The notes under the pieces are model-generated. The model was given only the letters and a program-made list of their open reading frames with translations, was not told the DNA's origin and did no database searches. Position numbers and translations under genes: made by a program. Source: UBA7398 sp964597305 (lineage in GTDB: Bacteria; Actinomycetota; Actinomycetes; Nanopelagicales; Nanopelagicaceae). Taken from it: a stretch of 8,646 nucleotides of DNA. How positions within the stretch are numbered: the stretch's first letter is position 1; each line of letters begins with the position of its first letter. The stretch is taken from contig CAZQWU010000047.1 of the NCBI GenBank assembly GCA_964597305.1, positions 1 to 8,646 on the forward strand, in the 5' to 3' direction. Below are positions 1 through 5,757 of this stretch, piece after piece.

Positions 1-609
1 GGCAGTTCCACCTGATTTGAGAAGCTCTTTAGATGAACGAATTCTGGAGAGATTGAGGCCTGCGCCAGATCCACCTTTGAAGATCATGCCCTCTTCGCGA
101 TACCAATTAAGAATTGATTCCATCGTGTCATCAACGGAGAGAATGAAGCAGGCAGAAACTTGTTGTGGTGCGCTTGTTCCAACGTTAAACCAGACTGGCG
201 AATTAAATGAGAATATTTGATGCATCAACATGTAGGTCAGTTCATGTTCAAAAACTTCTGCATCTGCAGGTGTTGCAAAATATCCATAATCTTTTCCAGC
301 TTTTACATACGAGAGTACAACTCGATCTATAACTTGCTTGAGCGACCATTCACGATTTTCATATCCGACAGCGCCACGAAAATATTTTGTCGTAACGATT
401 GTTGAAGCATTGACCGACCAGGACTCCGGAAATTCGACGCCACGTTGTTCGAAAACAACTTCGCCAGTTTTCCAGTTGGTTTGTACAACATCGCGACGTT
501 CCCATGTCACTTGGTCGTAAGGATGAGTACCTGGTGTGGTGTAAACGCGTTCAAAGGTAAGACCTTTTCCTGCTTTAACCTTTGCGCGGTTAATAACCGT
601 GTCAGACAT
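1..609 (-). CDS. nrdJ: Vitamin B12-dependent (class II) ribonucleotide reductase, N-terminal part, cut by window edge
   Basis: This is the first 203 codons of an adenosylcobalamin-dependent ribonucleotide reductase, which reduces ribonucleotides to deoxyribonucleotides in the cytoplasm without needing oxygen. The reading frame is open to base 1, so the 3' part is missing. Recognisable blocks are HPYDQVTWERRDV (29-41), EQRGVEFPESWSVNA (54-68), YFRGAVG (76-82), FEHELTY (120-126), FSFNSPVWFNVGT (133-145), SACFILSVDD (152-161) and GGSGAGLNLSRIRSSKELL (179-197). They match actinobacterial NrdJ closely. C154 corresponds by position to the N-terminal redox-active cysteine of the family; the cysteine that carries the radical lies outside the window. 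The start at 609 is supported by a GGAG at 619-622, nine bases upstream. The gene follows nrdR by 60 bp on the same strand and is probably co-transcribed with it. Confidence 0.95.
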   Translation of the reverse strand, partial: MSDTVINRAKVKAGKGLTFERVYTTPGTHPYDQVTWERRDVVQTNWKTGEVVFEQRGVEFPESWSVNASTIVTTKYFRGAVGYENREWSLKQVIDRVVLSYVKAGKDYGYFATPADAEVFEHELTYMLMHQIFSFNSPVWFNVGTSAPQQVSACFILSVDDTMESILNWYREEGMIFKGGSGAGLNLSRIRSSKELLKSGGTA

Positions 610-669
610 TTCGTTGTGCTCCGTCTTTCTCTCGTAGTAACTCTCGTGGCGAGTTAATTTTTTGGTGAC

Positions 670-1164
670 CTAATTTTTTACAGCTGAAATTTTTTGTCGG
701 GAAGAGTCTTGCTGGGTGGAAGGCGCTGCGCGGAGAAGAGCTATCTCGCCTTCGAAATCATCAAGGGAGGAAAAGTTACGGTATACCGAGGCATATCGCA
801 GGTAAGCGACTTCATCGAGCTCTCGGAGTGGCGCAAGGATTGCAAGTCCCACCTCTTGAGCTTCTATCTCTGCTTGACCTGTCGCGCGTAGAGTTTCTTC
901 TACTCGTTGAGCAAGGAGAGCAAGATCGTCATCATTGACGGGTCGACCTTGGCACGCCTTACGAACGCCGTTGATCACTTTGTCGCGGCTAAATGGCTCG
1001 GTTGCGCCACTTCGTTTGATAATCGCCAAAATGGAGGTCTCTTGGGTAGAAAAGCGCGAACCGCACTGGGTGCATTCGCGACGGCGACGGATCGCCGTTC
1101 CTTCTTCGGTCGGGCGGGAGTCGATAACGCGCGAATCATCGTGTCGACAGAACGGACAGTTCAT
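670..1164 (-). CDS. nrdR: Transcriptional repressor NrdR (ATP-cone, zinc ribbon)
   Basis: NrdR represses ribonucleotide reductase genes and senses ATP/dATP through its ATP-cone. The 164-residue product has the usual layout and length. The N-terminal zinc ribbon uses C3-x2-C6 and C31-x2-C34, with the family signature RPTEEGTAIRRRRECTQC (17-34). The ATP-cone covers roughly residues 46-136 (IIKRSGATEPFSRDKV near its start, YLRYASVYRNF near its end). A short polar tail of about 20 residues follows. The start at 1164 is well supported by a strong GGAAGGGAG Shine-Dalgarno at 1173-1181, eight bases upstream. Upstream lie two NrdR-box-like sites. Downstream, 60 bp away, is nrdJ, its expected target. 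From knowledge of the family, an nrdR-nrdJ pair controlled by its own repressor is the arrangement in Streptomyces. Confidence 0.97.
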   Translation of the reverse strand: MNCPFCRHDDSRVIDSRPTEEGTAIRRRRECTQCGSRFSTQETSILAIIKRSGATEPFSRDKVINGVRKACQGRPVNDDDLALLAQRVEETLRATGQAEIEAQEVGLAILAPLRELDEVAYLRYASVYRNFSSLDDFEGEIALLRAAPSTQQDSSRQKISAVKN

Positions 1165-1216
1165 CGGCGTGTCTCCCTTCCAATCCAGAGATTTCCAAGA
1201 TTTAGGTGTATTGAAA

Positions 1217-1232
1217 CCACAACTTATTGAAG
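1217..1232. promoter_or_regulatory. NrdR box 2 upstream of nrdR (weaker)
   Basis: The sequence CCACAACTTATTGAAG has one good half-site (CCACAA, as in classical NrdR boxes) and a degenerate second half; four of eight pairs are symmetric. Its start is 31 bp from the start of box 1, in phase on the helix. A possible -10 hexamer for nrdR (TACACT, minus strand, 1231-1236) overlaps its edge, but no matching -35 was seen. Support comes mainly from the pairing with box 1. Confidence 0.5.
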
Positions 1233-1247
1233 TGTAGCGGATTCAAA

Positions 1248-1263
1248 CCCCTATATCTAGTGG
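1248..1263. promoter_or_regulatory. NrdR box 1 upstream of nrdR
   Basis: The plus strand reads CCCCTATATCTAGTGG; the minus strand reads CCACTAGATATAGGGG. Six of eight base pairs fit perfect dyad symmetry, and the half-site CCACTA fits what is known of NrdR boxes. It lies 84 bp upstream of the nrdR start. A second, weaker site begins 31 bp away on the nrdR side; about three helical turns is the spacing typical of paired NrdR boxes. Assignment rests on motif, spacing and position only. Confidence 0.7.
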
Positions 1264-1353
1264 TAACAATAAAGCCATAGTTGAGGGTTTTATCGCAGGT
1301 TGTACAAAGTTTTTTCCGTGTCGCTTACGATGACGGCTTTACCAAATTTGTAT

Positions 1354-1704
1354 CTATTTTGAGGGTAGGTACAGGTGCTGCCCCGCTGACACCTCAGGGG
1401 TTCTCAGCGAATTAAGACTCACAATCTCATCGACCATGCCAGGGATATCAACGCCTCCGCTAACCTGGCTGGCAATATTCCAGAGCGTTTGGCCGGGGGT
1501 CACAACGATCTCTTGGTAGGTGGTCTGGCTCTGCCCCTCCGGTGAACCCATAGCGGAGTAACCAGCGACTCCAACAATTGCGAAAGAGATAACGACGGCG
1601 AACCGAGCTACTACGCGACCACGCGGAGTAAGGCGCGTTTTCGTTGATTTATAAGGGTTTTGAGCAGTGACGGAGTTTCGTGGTTGGAGCGCTATGGTCG
1701 CCAT
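1354..1704 (-). CDS. Small LysM membrane protein, candidate SOS-induced cell-division regulator (YneA/DivS/ChiZ-like position)
   Basis: The product is 116 residues. It has a basic N-terminal region (about 1-34, many K/R), one transmembrane helix (about 34-51, FAVVISFAIVGVAGYSAMG), a short linker, and a C-terminal LysM domain (about 65-114: VVTPGQTLWNIA, then IVSLNSL, then AGQHLYLP). LysM binds peptidoglycan, so the domain should face outside the membrane. I chose the ATG at 1704 over one at 1776. It has GAAAGG at 1713-1718 eight bases upstream, and the longer start would bury the promoter and SOS box in coding sequence. The gene is divergent from lexA with a LexA box just upstream. Genes in this position in other Gram-positives (yneA, divS, Rv2719c/chiZ) restrain division during DNA damage. 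That function is inferred from context, domain layout and SOS control. Confidence 0.88.
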   Translation of the reverse strand: MATIALQPRNSVTAQNPYKSTKTRLTPRGRVVARFAVVISFAIVGVAGYSAMGSPEGQSQTTYQEIVVTPGQTLWNIASQVSGGVDIPGMVDEIVSLNSLRTPEVSAGQHLYLPSK

Positions 1705-1726
1705 CGTTAGTGCCTTTCGGGGAATT

Positions 1727-1740
1727 CGAACGCTTGTTCT
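1727..1740. promoter_or_regulatory. LexA (SOS) box A, LysM gene side
   Basis: The sequence CGAACGCTTGTTCT differs at one position from the Gram-positive/actinobacterial LexA pattern CGAAC-N4-GTTCG. It lies 22 bp upstream of the LysM start and directly at the predicted transcription start. This is the best of three such sites in the gap between the LysM gene and lexA. Confidence 0.88.
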
Positions 1741-1747
1741 AAAAGTA

Positions 1748-1776
1748 AAGGTACACCCCACCACTGACACCTGCAA
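1748..1776 (-). promoter_or_regulatory. Predicted promoter of the LysM gene
   Basis: On the minus strand, a -35 of TTGCAG (1771-1776), a 17-bp spacer and a -10 of TACCTT (1748-1753, fitting the actinobacterial TAnnnT pattern) predict a start near 1741. That leaves a leader of about 37 bases carrying the GAAAGG ribosome site. The predicted start abuts the LexA box at 1727-1740, so bound LexA would block initiation. Confidence 0.55.
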
Positions 1777-1784
1777 GTTTTTTT

Positions 1785-1798
1785 AGAACATTTGTTTG
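1785..1798. promoter_or_regulatory. LexA (SOS) box B, central
   Basis: The sequence AGAACATTTGTTTG fits CGAAC-N4-GTTCG with two mismatches. It overlaps the first bases of the predicted lexA -35 hexamer (1796-1801) and lies just upstream of the LysM -35. It could therefore contribute to control of either or both genes. Confidence 0.6.
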
Positions 1799-1824
1799 AT
1801 TAATTCGAAAATCTGTTCTACTCT
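1796..1824 (+). promoter_or_regulatory. Predicted leaderless promoter of lexA
   Basis: A -35 of TTGATT (1796-1801), a 17-bp spacer and a -10 of TACTCT (1819-1824, TAnnnT pattern) place the transcription start at about 1831. That is the A of the lexA ATG. No Shine-Dalgarno precedes the ATG (the preceding bases are pyrimidine-rich, CTCTTCCGCT). Both facts point to a leaderless mRNA, which is common in actinobacteria. Confidence 0.6.
1806..1819. promoter_or_regulatory. LexA (SOS) box C, lexA promoter
   Basis: The sequence CGAAAATCTGTTCT fits CGAAC-N4-GTTCG with two mismatches. It lies between the predicted lexA -35 and -10 and touches the first base of the -10, a classical position for autorepression. 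Box starts B and C are 21 bp apart, about two helical turns. Confidence 0.72.
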
Positions 1825-1830
1825 TCCGCT

Positions 1831-2526
1831 ATGGCGAAAAAACCCTCACCGCAGAAGCGCTCTTCCAAGCCGGTCCGAAAAGTCTCGGAATTGCCCGATG
1901 GGCCAGCCGACGAGCATGGTTTGACCCCACGCCAAGCCAAAATCCTCCACGCCATTAAAGATGCGATGGAAAACTACGGATATCCACCCTCGATGCGAGA
2001 AATCGGCGAAGCCGCAGGACTCTCATCTCCTTCAAGCGTTCAATATCAATTAATCGCTCTCGAAGAGAAAGGGTTTATCCGTCGCGATCCTTCGCGAGGT
2101 CGAGCCCTCGAAGTTTTACTTCCAGGCGAAGGTTCGATAGCGCCAGAGCGAACGCATAATGTTCCCTTAGTTGGCCGAATAGCCGCTGGTGGTCCGATTC
2201 TTGCAGAGCAAAATGTTGAAGAGCTCTTTCCGCTTCCAGCATCACTTGTTGGTGAAGGCGAATTATTTATGCTGAAGGTTGTCGGTGACTCGATGATTGA
2301 CGTGGCGATCTGTGATGGTGATTATGTAGTTATTCGCGCACAGAAGAATTGCGAAAAGGGCGAGATTGTTGCTGCGATGATCGATGGTGAAGCGACTGTG
2401 AAAACTTTTTCCCGAAAAGATGGCCACATCTGGTTACTGCCAGCAAATGATGACTATTCACCGATTCCTGGCGACAATGCCGAGATTTTAGGGAAGGTCA
2501 CTGCAGTACTTCGCTCTGTTCGTTAA
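1831..2526 (+). CDS. lexA: LexA, SOS-response repressor and self-cleaving protease
   Basis: LexA represses DNA-damage genes and cleaves itself when RecA filaments form on single-stranded DNA. The 231-residue product has a basic N-terminal tail (1-30), a winged helix-turn-helix (about 31-97: LTPRQAKIL, YPPSMREIGEAAGLSSPSSV, LIALEEKGFIRRD), the Ala119-Gly120 cleavage site in VGRIAAGGPI, and the S24-type protease domain. Catalytic Ser154 lies in VVGDSMID and Lys191 in EATVKTF. All key residues are present. The ATG at 1831 has no ribosome site but fits a leaderless promoter. The gene is controlled by at least one LexA box in its own promoter. It is divergent from the LysM gene and convergent with hflX, sharing four bases at the 3' end. 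recA, its partner, is at the right end of the window. Confidence 0.98.
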   Translation: MAKKPSPQKRSSKPVRKVSELPDGPADEHGLTPRQAKILHAIKDAMENYGYPPSMREIGEAAGLSSPSSVQYQLIALEEKGFIRRDPSRGRALEVLLPGEGSIAPERTHNVPLVGRIAAGGPILAEQNVEELFPLPASLVGEGELFMLKVVGDSMIDVAICDGDYVVIRAQKNCEKGEIVAAMIDGEATVKTFSRKDGHIWLLPANDDYSPIPGDNAEILGKVTAVLRSVR

Positions 2527-3977
2527 TTCGCTGGATATTTTTCGAGCGCATGCGCTAGCGAGCCATCAACTCGTGCAGTAATCGCAGTCCCTTCAGGTAA
2601 ATACTCCTCGCTCATAATCTCACCTTGTTCGTGAATGGCGCTGACGAGATCACCTCGCGTATAAGGAACAAGTGTTCGTATCTCAATCTTGGGCCTAGGT
2701 AGCGAAGTTTCAATGGCTCGAATAAGTTGGTCGATTCCAAAACCGGTATGAACCGAGATTAAATAAGCATCTGGTTCTTCGCGCAGCAGGTTCATCATCG
2801 CTTCTGGATCGGCGATATCAGCCTTATTAATAGCGATTATTTCGGGGATTTTCTCGCCGCCGATCTCTCGAATGACATCACGAACTGCTCGGATCTGCCC
2901 TCGCGGGTCAGCGTGTGAACCATCCACGATGTGAACAATGACATCGGCACCAGAAACTTCTTCGAGCGTTGATTTAAAGGCATCGATTAATTGATGAGGG
3001 AGGTGTTTCACAAAACCGACAGTGTCACTCAAGGTATAAATCCGACCATCAGCAGTCTGCGATTTTCGAACCGTGGGATCCAATGTGGCAAAGAGAGCGT
3101 TCTGAACAAGAACGCCTGCATTCGTTAATCGATTCAAGAGCGATGATTTTCCCGCGTTCGTATAACCTGCAATTGCTACGGAAGGAATCGAGTTTCGTTT
3201 TCGCTCTTGCCGTTTGGTATCTCGAGCAATTTTCATCTCGCTAATTTCGCGACGGAGTTTTGCCATCTTGTCGCGAATACGACGTCGATCTACTTCAATT
3301 TTCGTTTCACCAGGTCCTCGACCACCGATGCCACCAGCCTGTCGTGAGAGCGCTGCACCCCAACCACGAAGTCGTGGCAACATATACGTCATTTGCGCTA
3401 ATTCGACTTGCGCCTTGCCTTCCCGACTTTTTGCATGCTGGGCAAAAATATCGAGGATAAGTGCCGTTCGATCAACAACTTTTACTTTGACTTTATCTTC
3501 TAAATTTCGAAGTTGTCCTGGGCTTAACTCACCATCACAGATAACGGTGTCCGCGCCAGACATTTTCACAACGCCCTTTAATTCTGAAACTTTTCCGGAT
3601 CCAATAAAAGTTGCAGGGTCTGGTTTATCCCGCCGTTGGATAAGTGCATCAAGTACCTGCGAACCAGCAGTTTCGGCAAGGGCAGCAAGTTCTGCCATGG
3701 AATTCTCAGCGTCAGATATCGATCCTTCCGTCCAAACACCAACTAAAACCACGCGCTCCAAACGCAATTGGCGATACTCGGCCTCTGAAATATCGGTAAG
3801 TTCAGTAGAAAGACCGGCCACGCGACGGAGCGCAGCACGATCCTGGAGATCGCGTTGCGTTGATTCAAAATTATCTGGCATAAAGTCATCTGCGGTGAAT
3901 TGCGCATCAAATTCAGTAGCAACGCGCGCGCTCTCCTCAAGCAACTCTTCAAATTCTCGATCGTTAATGTTCGACAT
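2523..3977 (-). CDS. hflX: GTPase HflX (ribosome-associated)
   Basis: HflX is a translation-factor GTPase that binds the 50S subunit; family members split stalled or heat-damaged ribosomes. The 484-residue product has an acidic N-terminal extension (about 1-70), the HflX-specific domain (about 72-250: FIGSGKVSEL 124-133, VDRTALILDIFA 168-179, GGRGPGETKIEVDRRRI 218-234), and a G domain. The G1 motif is GYTNAGKS (271-278), G2 lies in ATLDPT (297-302), G3 is DTVGF (318-322) and G4 is NKAD (384-387). A C-terminal domain follows (about 432-484). The start at 3977 is 14 bp after dapF and lacks a clear Shine-Dalgarno, so coupling to dapF translation is likely. Its stop TAA overlaps the lexA stop. 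It is the last gene of the recA-side cluster. Confidence 0.97.
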   Translation of the reverse strand: MSNINDREFEELLEESARVATEFDAQFTADDFMPDNFESTQRDLQDRAALRRVAGLSTELTDISEAEYRQLRLERVVLVGVWTEGSISDAENSMAELAALAETAGSQVLDALIQRRDKPDPATFIGSGKVSELKGVVKMSGADTVICDGELSPGQLRNLEDKVKVKVVDRTALILDIFAQHAKSREGKAQVELAQMTYMLPRLRGWGAALSRQAGGIGGRGPGETKIEVDRRRIRDKMAKLRREISEMKIARDTKRQERKRNSIPSVAIAGYTNAGKSSLLNRLTNAGVLVQNALFATLDPTVRKSQTADGRIYTLSDTVGFVKHLPHQLIDAFKSTLEEVSGADVIVHIVDGSHADPRGQIRAVRDVIREIGGEKIPEIIAINKADIADPEAMMNLLREEPDAYLISVHTGFGIDQLIRAIETSLPRPKIEIRTLVPYTRGDLVSAIHEQGEIMSEEYLPEGTAITARVDGSLAHALEKYPAN

Positions 3978-3991
3978 GATCTGTGATTGCG

Positions 3992-4837
3992 TTACGCGAG
4001 ATATCTGCTGAGATCGTGATCGTCGAAGAGAACTGCTGGACCGGTAAGAATCGCATTGCTATGGGGATCTATTTCGACCTCGAGTCGACCGCCAGGAGCA
4101 TGAATAACCCACCGAATGGGTAGCGTTTTGCCGGCGCGAATAGTTGCTGCAAGTGCAACAGCGCATGTTCCAGTGCCGCACGATTGTGTCTCGCCACTGC
4201 CCCGTTCATGTACTCGATAAGCAAGTTCCCCCGAAGAAAGCTCTTCGACAAATTCAACGTTAACGCCATCTGGATAAGCGCTGGCAGGTGTTACGTGTGG
4301 TGGATGCGCAAGCGATCCAACCTCGCTTAGAGCCGAAACGAAAACAACGGCGTGTGGGTTTCCGACCGAGATGTGTGCTCCACGCCAGGTGTGGCCATTG
4401 TGGTGAACTTCGATATCGCCGGGTTCTTGGGCAACCTGTCCCATATTTACTGAGATATCACCATGATCGGGCACCTGGAGAAATTTCTGGCCGGCGCGAG
4501 TAAGAATAGGAAAAATTCCACTTTTTTGAAATCCACGGTCAACTAAATATCGTGCCATCACGCGAATACCGTTTCCACACATCTCTGCTATTGACCCATC
4601 GGAATTTCGATAATCCATAAACCATTTATCTGCATTCTTGGAAATTCGAATGACGCCATCAGCACCAACGCCACTGTTTCGATTACATATCGCGGCGATA
4701 TTTTTCTCGGTCAACGCGTGGGCTAGCCGTTGATCGTTCTCTGGATCAAAGATGATGACAAAATCATTATGTGTACCGTGGCCATAGGTGCCAATAATCG
4801 GCTTTACATCGCTGAGATTTTCACCACGTGAGGACAT
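3992..4837 (-). CDS. dapF: Diaminopimelate epimerase
   Basis: DapF converts LL-diaminopimelate to meso-diaminopimelate, the precursor of lysine and of peptidoglycan cross-links in the cytoplasm. The 281-residue product shows both catalytic cysteines: C87 in AEMCGNGIR and C220 in QSCGTGTCA. It also has the N-terminal GHGTHNDFVI (19-28), RNSDGS (77-82), the substrate-binding SVGNPHAVV (157-165) and HERGSGET (210-217). Length is normal for the family. The start at 4837 is 11 bp after the miaA stop; no strong Shine-Dalgarno is visible, so translation may be coupled. A product start a few codons later cannot be excluded, because family homology begins at about residue 13. The neighbourhood (miaA-dapF-hflX) is the standard actinobacterial order. 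Confidence 0.97.
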   Translation of the reverse strand: MSSRGENLSDVKPIIGTYGHGTHNDFVIIFDPENDQRLAHALTEKNIAAICNRNSGVGADGVIRISKNADKWFMDYRNSDGSIAEMCGNGIRVMARYLVDRGFQKSGIFPILTRAGQKFLQVPDHGDISVNMGQVAQEPGDIEVHHNGHTWRGAHISVGNPHAVVFVSALSEVGSLAHPPHVTPASAYPDGVNVEFVEELSSGELAYRVHERGSGETQSCGTGTCAVALAATIRAGKTLPIRWVIHAPGGRLEVEIDPHSNAILTGPAVLFDDHDLSRYLA

Positions 4838-4848
4838 CGTGGTGAATT

Positions 4849-5754
4849 CTACGTCCGTAGGTGTTCATGGAGTTTTGCTAATCGCTCTTCGTGTGAGGCA
4901 GGCGCGAGCCATTGAATCCGTTCATCGCGAGAGAACCAGGTCTCTTGTCGACGCGCATACTGGCGTGTGGCTCGTTTTGTCTCTTCGCGAGCTTCATCCT
5001 CAGTACATCTGCCGTGGGCAAAGGCGATGATCTGGGAATAGCCCAGCGCCGCTTGCGCTGTTTTACCGTTGAGGATTCCGCCAGCAATTAAATCCCGGAC
5101 CTCTGCCACTAATCCGCGTTCCCACATTCGATCAACTCGTTGATCAATCCGTTCTGAAAGCCTTTCGCGATCCATGACCAATCCAAACTGTCGCGCGTTG
5201 GGGTAGCGCGAACTTCCCGCTCGTGGCAAGTGCGCGGTGTAGGGCGCACCGGTAAGGTGAATAACTTCGAGCGCGCGTACAACTCGACGAACATTCTCTT
5301 TGGGAATTGCAAGAGCAGCGGCTGGATCGAGCGTTGCCAACCGTTGGTGCATCACATCGGCGCCGAGCGCCTCTGCTTCAGCGGCAATTTCCGCTCTTAC
5401 TGCCGGGTCAGTATCAGGAAAATTTAAATCATCCAGAATCGCTTTAATGTAAAGACCGGTACCACCAACGACAATTGCCGGAATATTGTTGCGTAATAAC
5501 TCATCAATTTTCTGTCGAGCTAATTCTTGATATGACGCAACCGAAGCATCCTGATCGACATCGAGAATATCGATGAGATGATGTGGAATTCCGCGCTGCT
5601 CTTCTCGCGTCAACTTTGCAGTTCCGATATTCATTCCACGGTAGAGCTGCATAGAGTCCGCATTAATAATCTCTCCACCAATATCTTCTGCGAGCGAAAC
5701 GGCGAGATCACTTTTGCCAGTAGCGGTAGCGCCACAAATAATGATTAACGTCAT
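4849..5754 (-). CDS. miaA: tRNA dimethylallyltransferase
   Basis: MiaA transfers a dimethylallyl group to N6 of adenosine 37 in tRNAs that read codons starting with U, giving i6A. The 301-residue product has the P-loop GATATGKS (8-15), INADSMQLYRGM (30-41) for substrate binding, PHHLID (58-62 region), VGGTGLYI (96-103), VRRVVRALEV (155-164), and the C-terminal KRATRQYARRQETWFSRD (260-277). All are characteristic of the family. The ATG lies three bases after the stop of miaB, and no clear ribosome site is visible, which suggests translational coupling. Product i6A37 is the substrate of MiaB, encoded immediately upstream, so consecutive enzymes of one pathway are adjacent. Confidence 0.98.
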   Translation of the reverse strand: MTLIIICGATATGKSDLAVSLAEDIGGEIINADSMQLYRGMNIGTAKLTREEQRGIPHHLIDILDVDQDASVASYQELARQKIDELLRNNIPAIVVGGTGLYIKAILDDLNFPDTDPAVRAEIAAEAEALGADVMHQRLATLDPAAALAIPKENVRRVVRALEVIHLTGAPYTAHLPRAGSSRYPNARQFGLVMDRERLSERIDQRVDRMWERGLVAEVRDLIAGGILNGKTAQAALGYSQIIAFAHGRCTEDEAREETKRATRQYARRQETWFSRDERIQWLAPASHEERLAKLHEHLRT

Positions 5755-5757
5755 AAC

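Larger units (their letters stand above)
1165..1353. other. Intergenic region between the LysM gene and nrdR
   Basis: This 189-bp stretch has no gene. It holds the nrdR Shine-Dalgarno (1173-1181) and the two NrdR-like sites. There is also an 8-bp perfect palindrome TTGTACAA at 1300-1307 of unknown meaning. On the minus strand it follows the LysM stop codon. I saw no convincing rho-independent terminator there, so some readthrough from the LysM gene into nrdR is possible. Confidence 0.7.

Noticed and set aside
907..1237. Two plus-strand open frames of about 100 codons opposite nrdR
   Set aside because: Both are antisense to the conserved NrdR coding sequence, low in recognisable motifs and mutually overlapping; they are shadows.
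1316..1336. Imperfect hairpin downstream of the LysM gene as terminator
   Set aside because: The stem is short and bulged (CCGT/ACGG plus TCG/CGA), and on the minus strand it is followed by A residues rather than T residues.
1381..1400. Inverted repeat CCCC...GGGG near the 3' end of the LysM gene
   Set aside because: It lies within codons of the LysM domain, has a bulge and has no T-run, so it is probably coincidental.
1384..1772. Repeated 9-mer CTGACACCT at 1384-1392 and 1764-1772
   Set aside because: The repeat is short, one copy is in coding sequence and one in the promoter spacer, and there is no further flanking similarity.
1705..1776. Longer start for the LysM protein at 1776 (adds 24 residues)
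   Set aside because: It would place the LexA box and the predicted -10 inside the coding region and lacks a ribosome site, while the ATG at 1704 has GAAAGG at good spacing.
3214..4011. 265-codon open frame on the plus strand opposite hflX
   Set aside because: It is antisense to a clear HflX GTPase with all G motifs. The translation is rich in Ser/Arg with no domain, as expected from a shadow frame, and it has no ribosome site.
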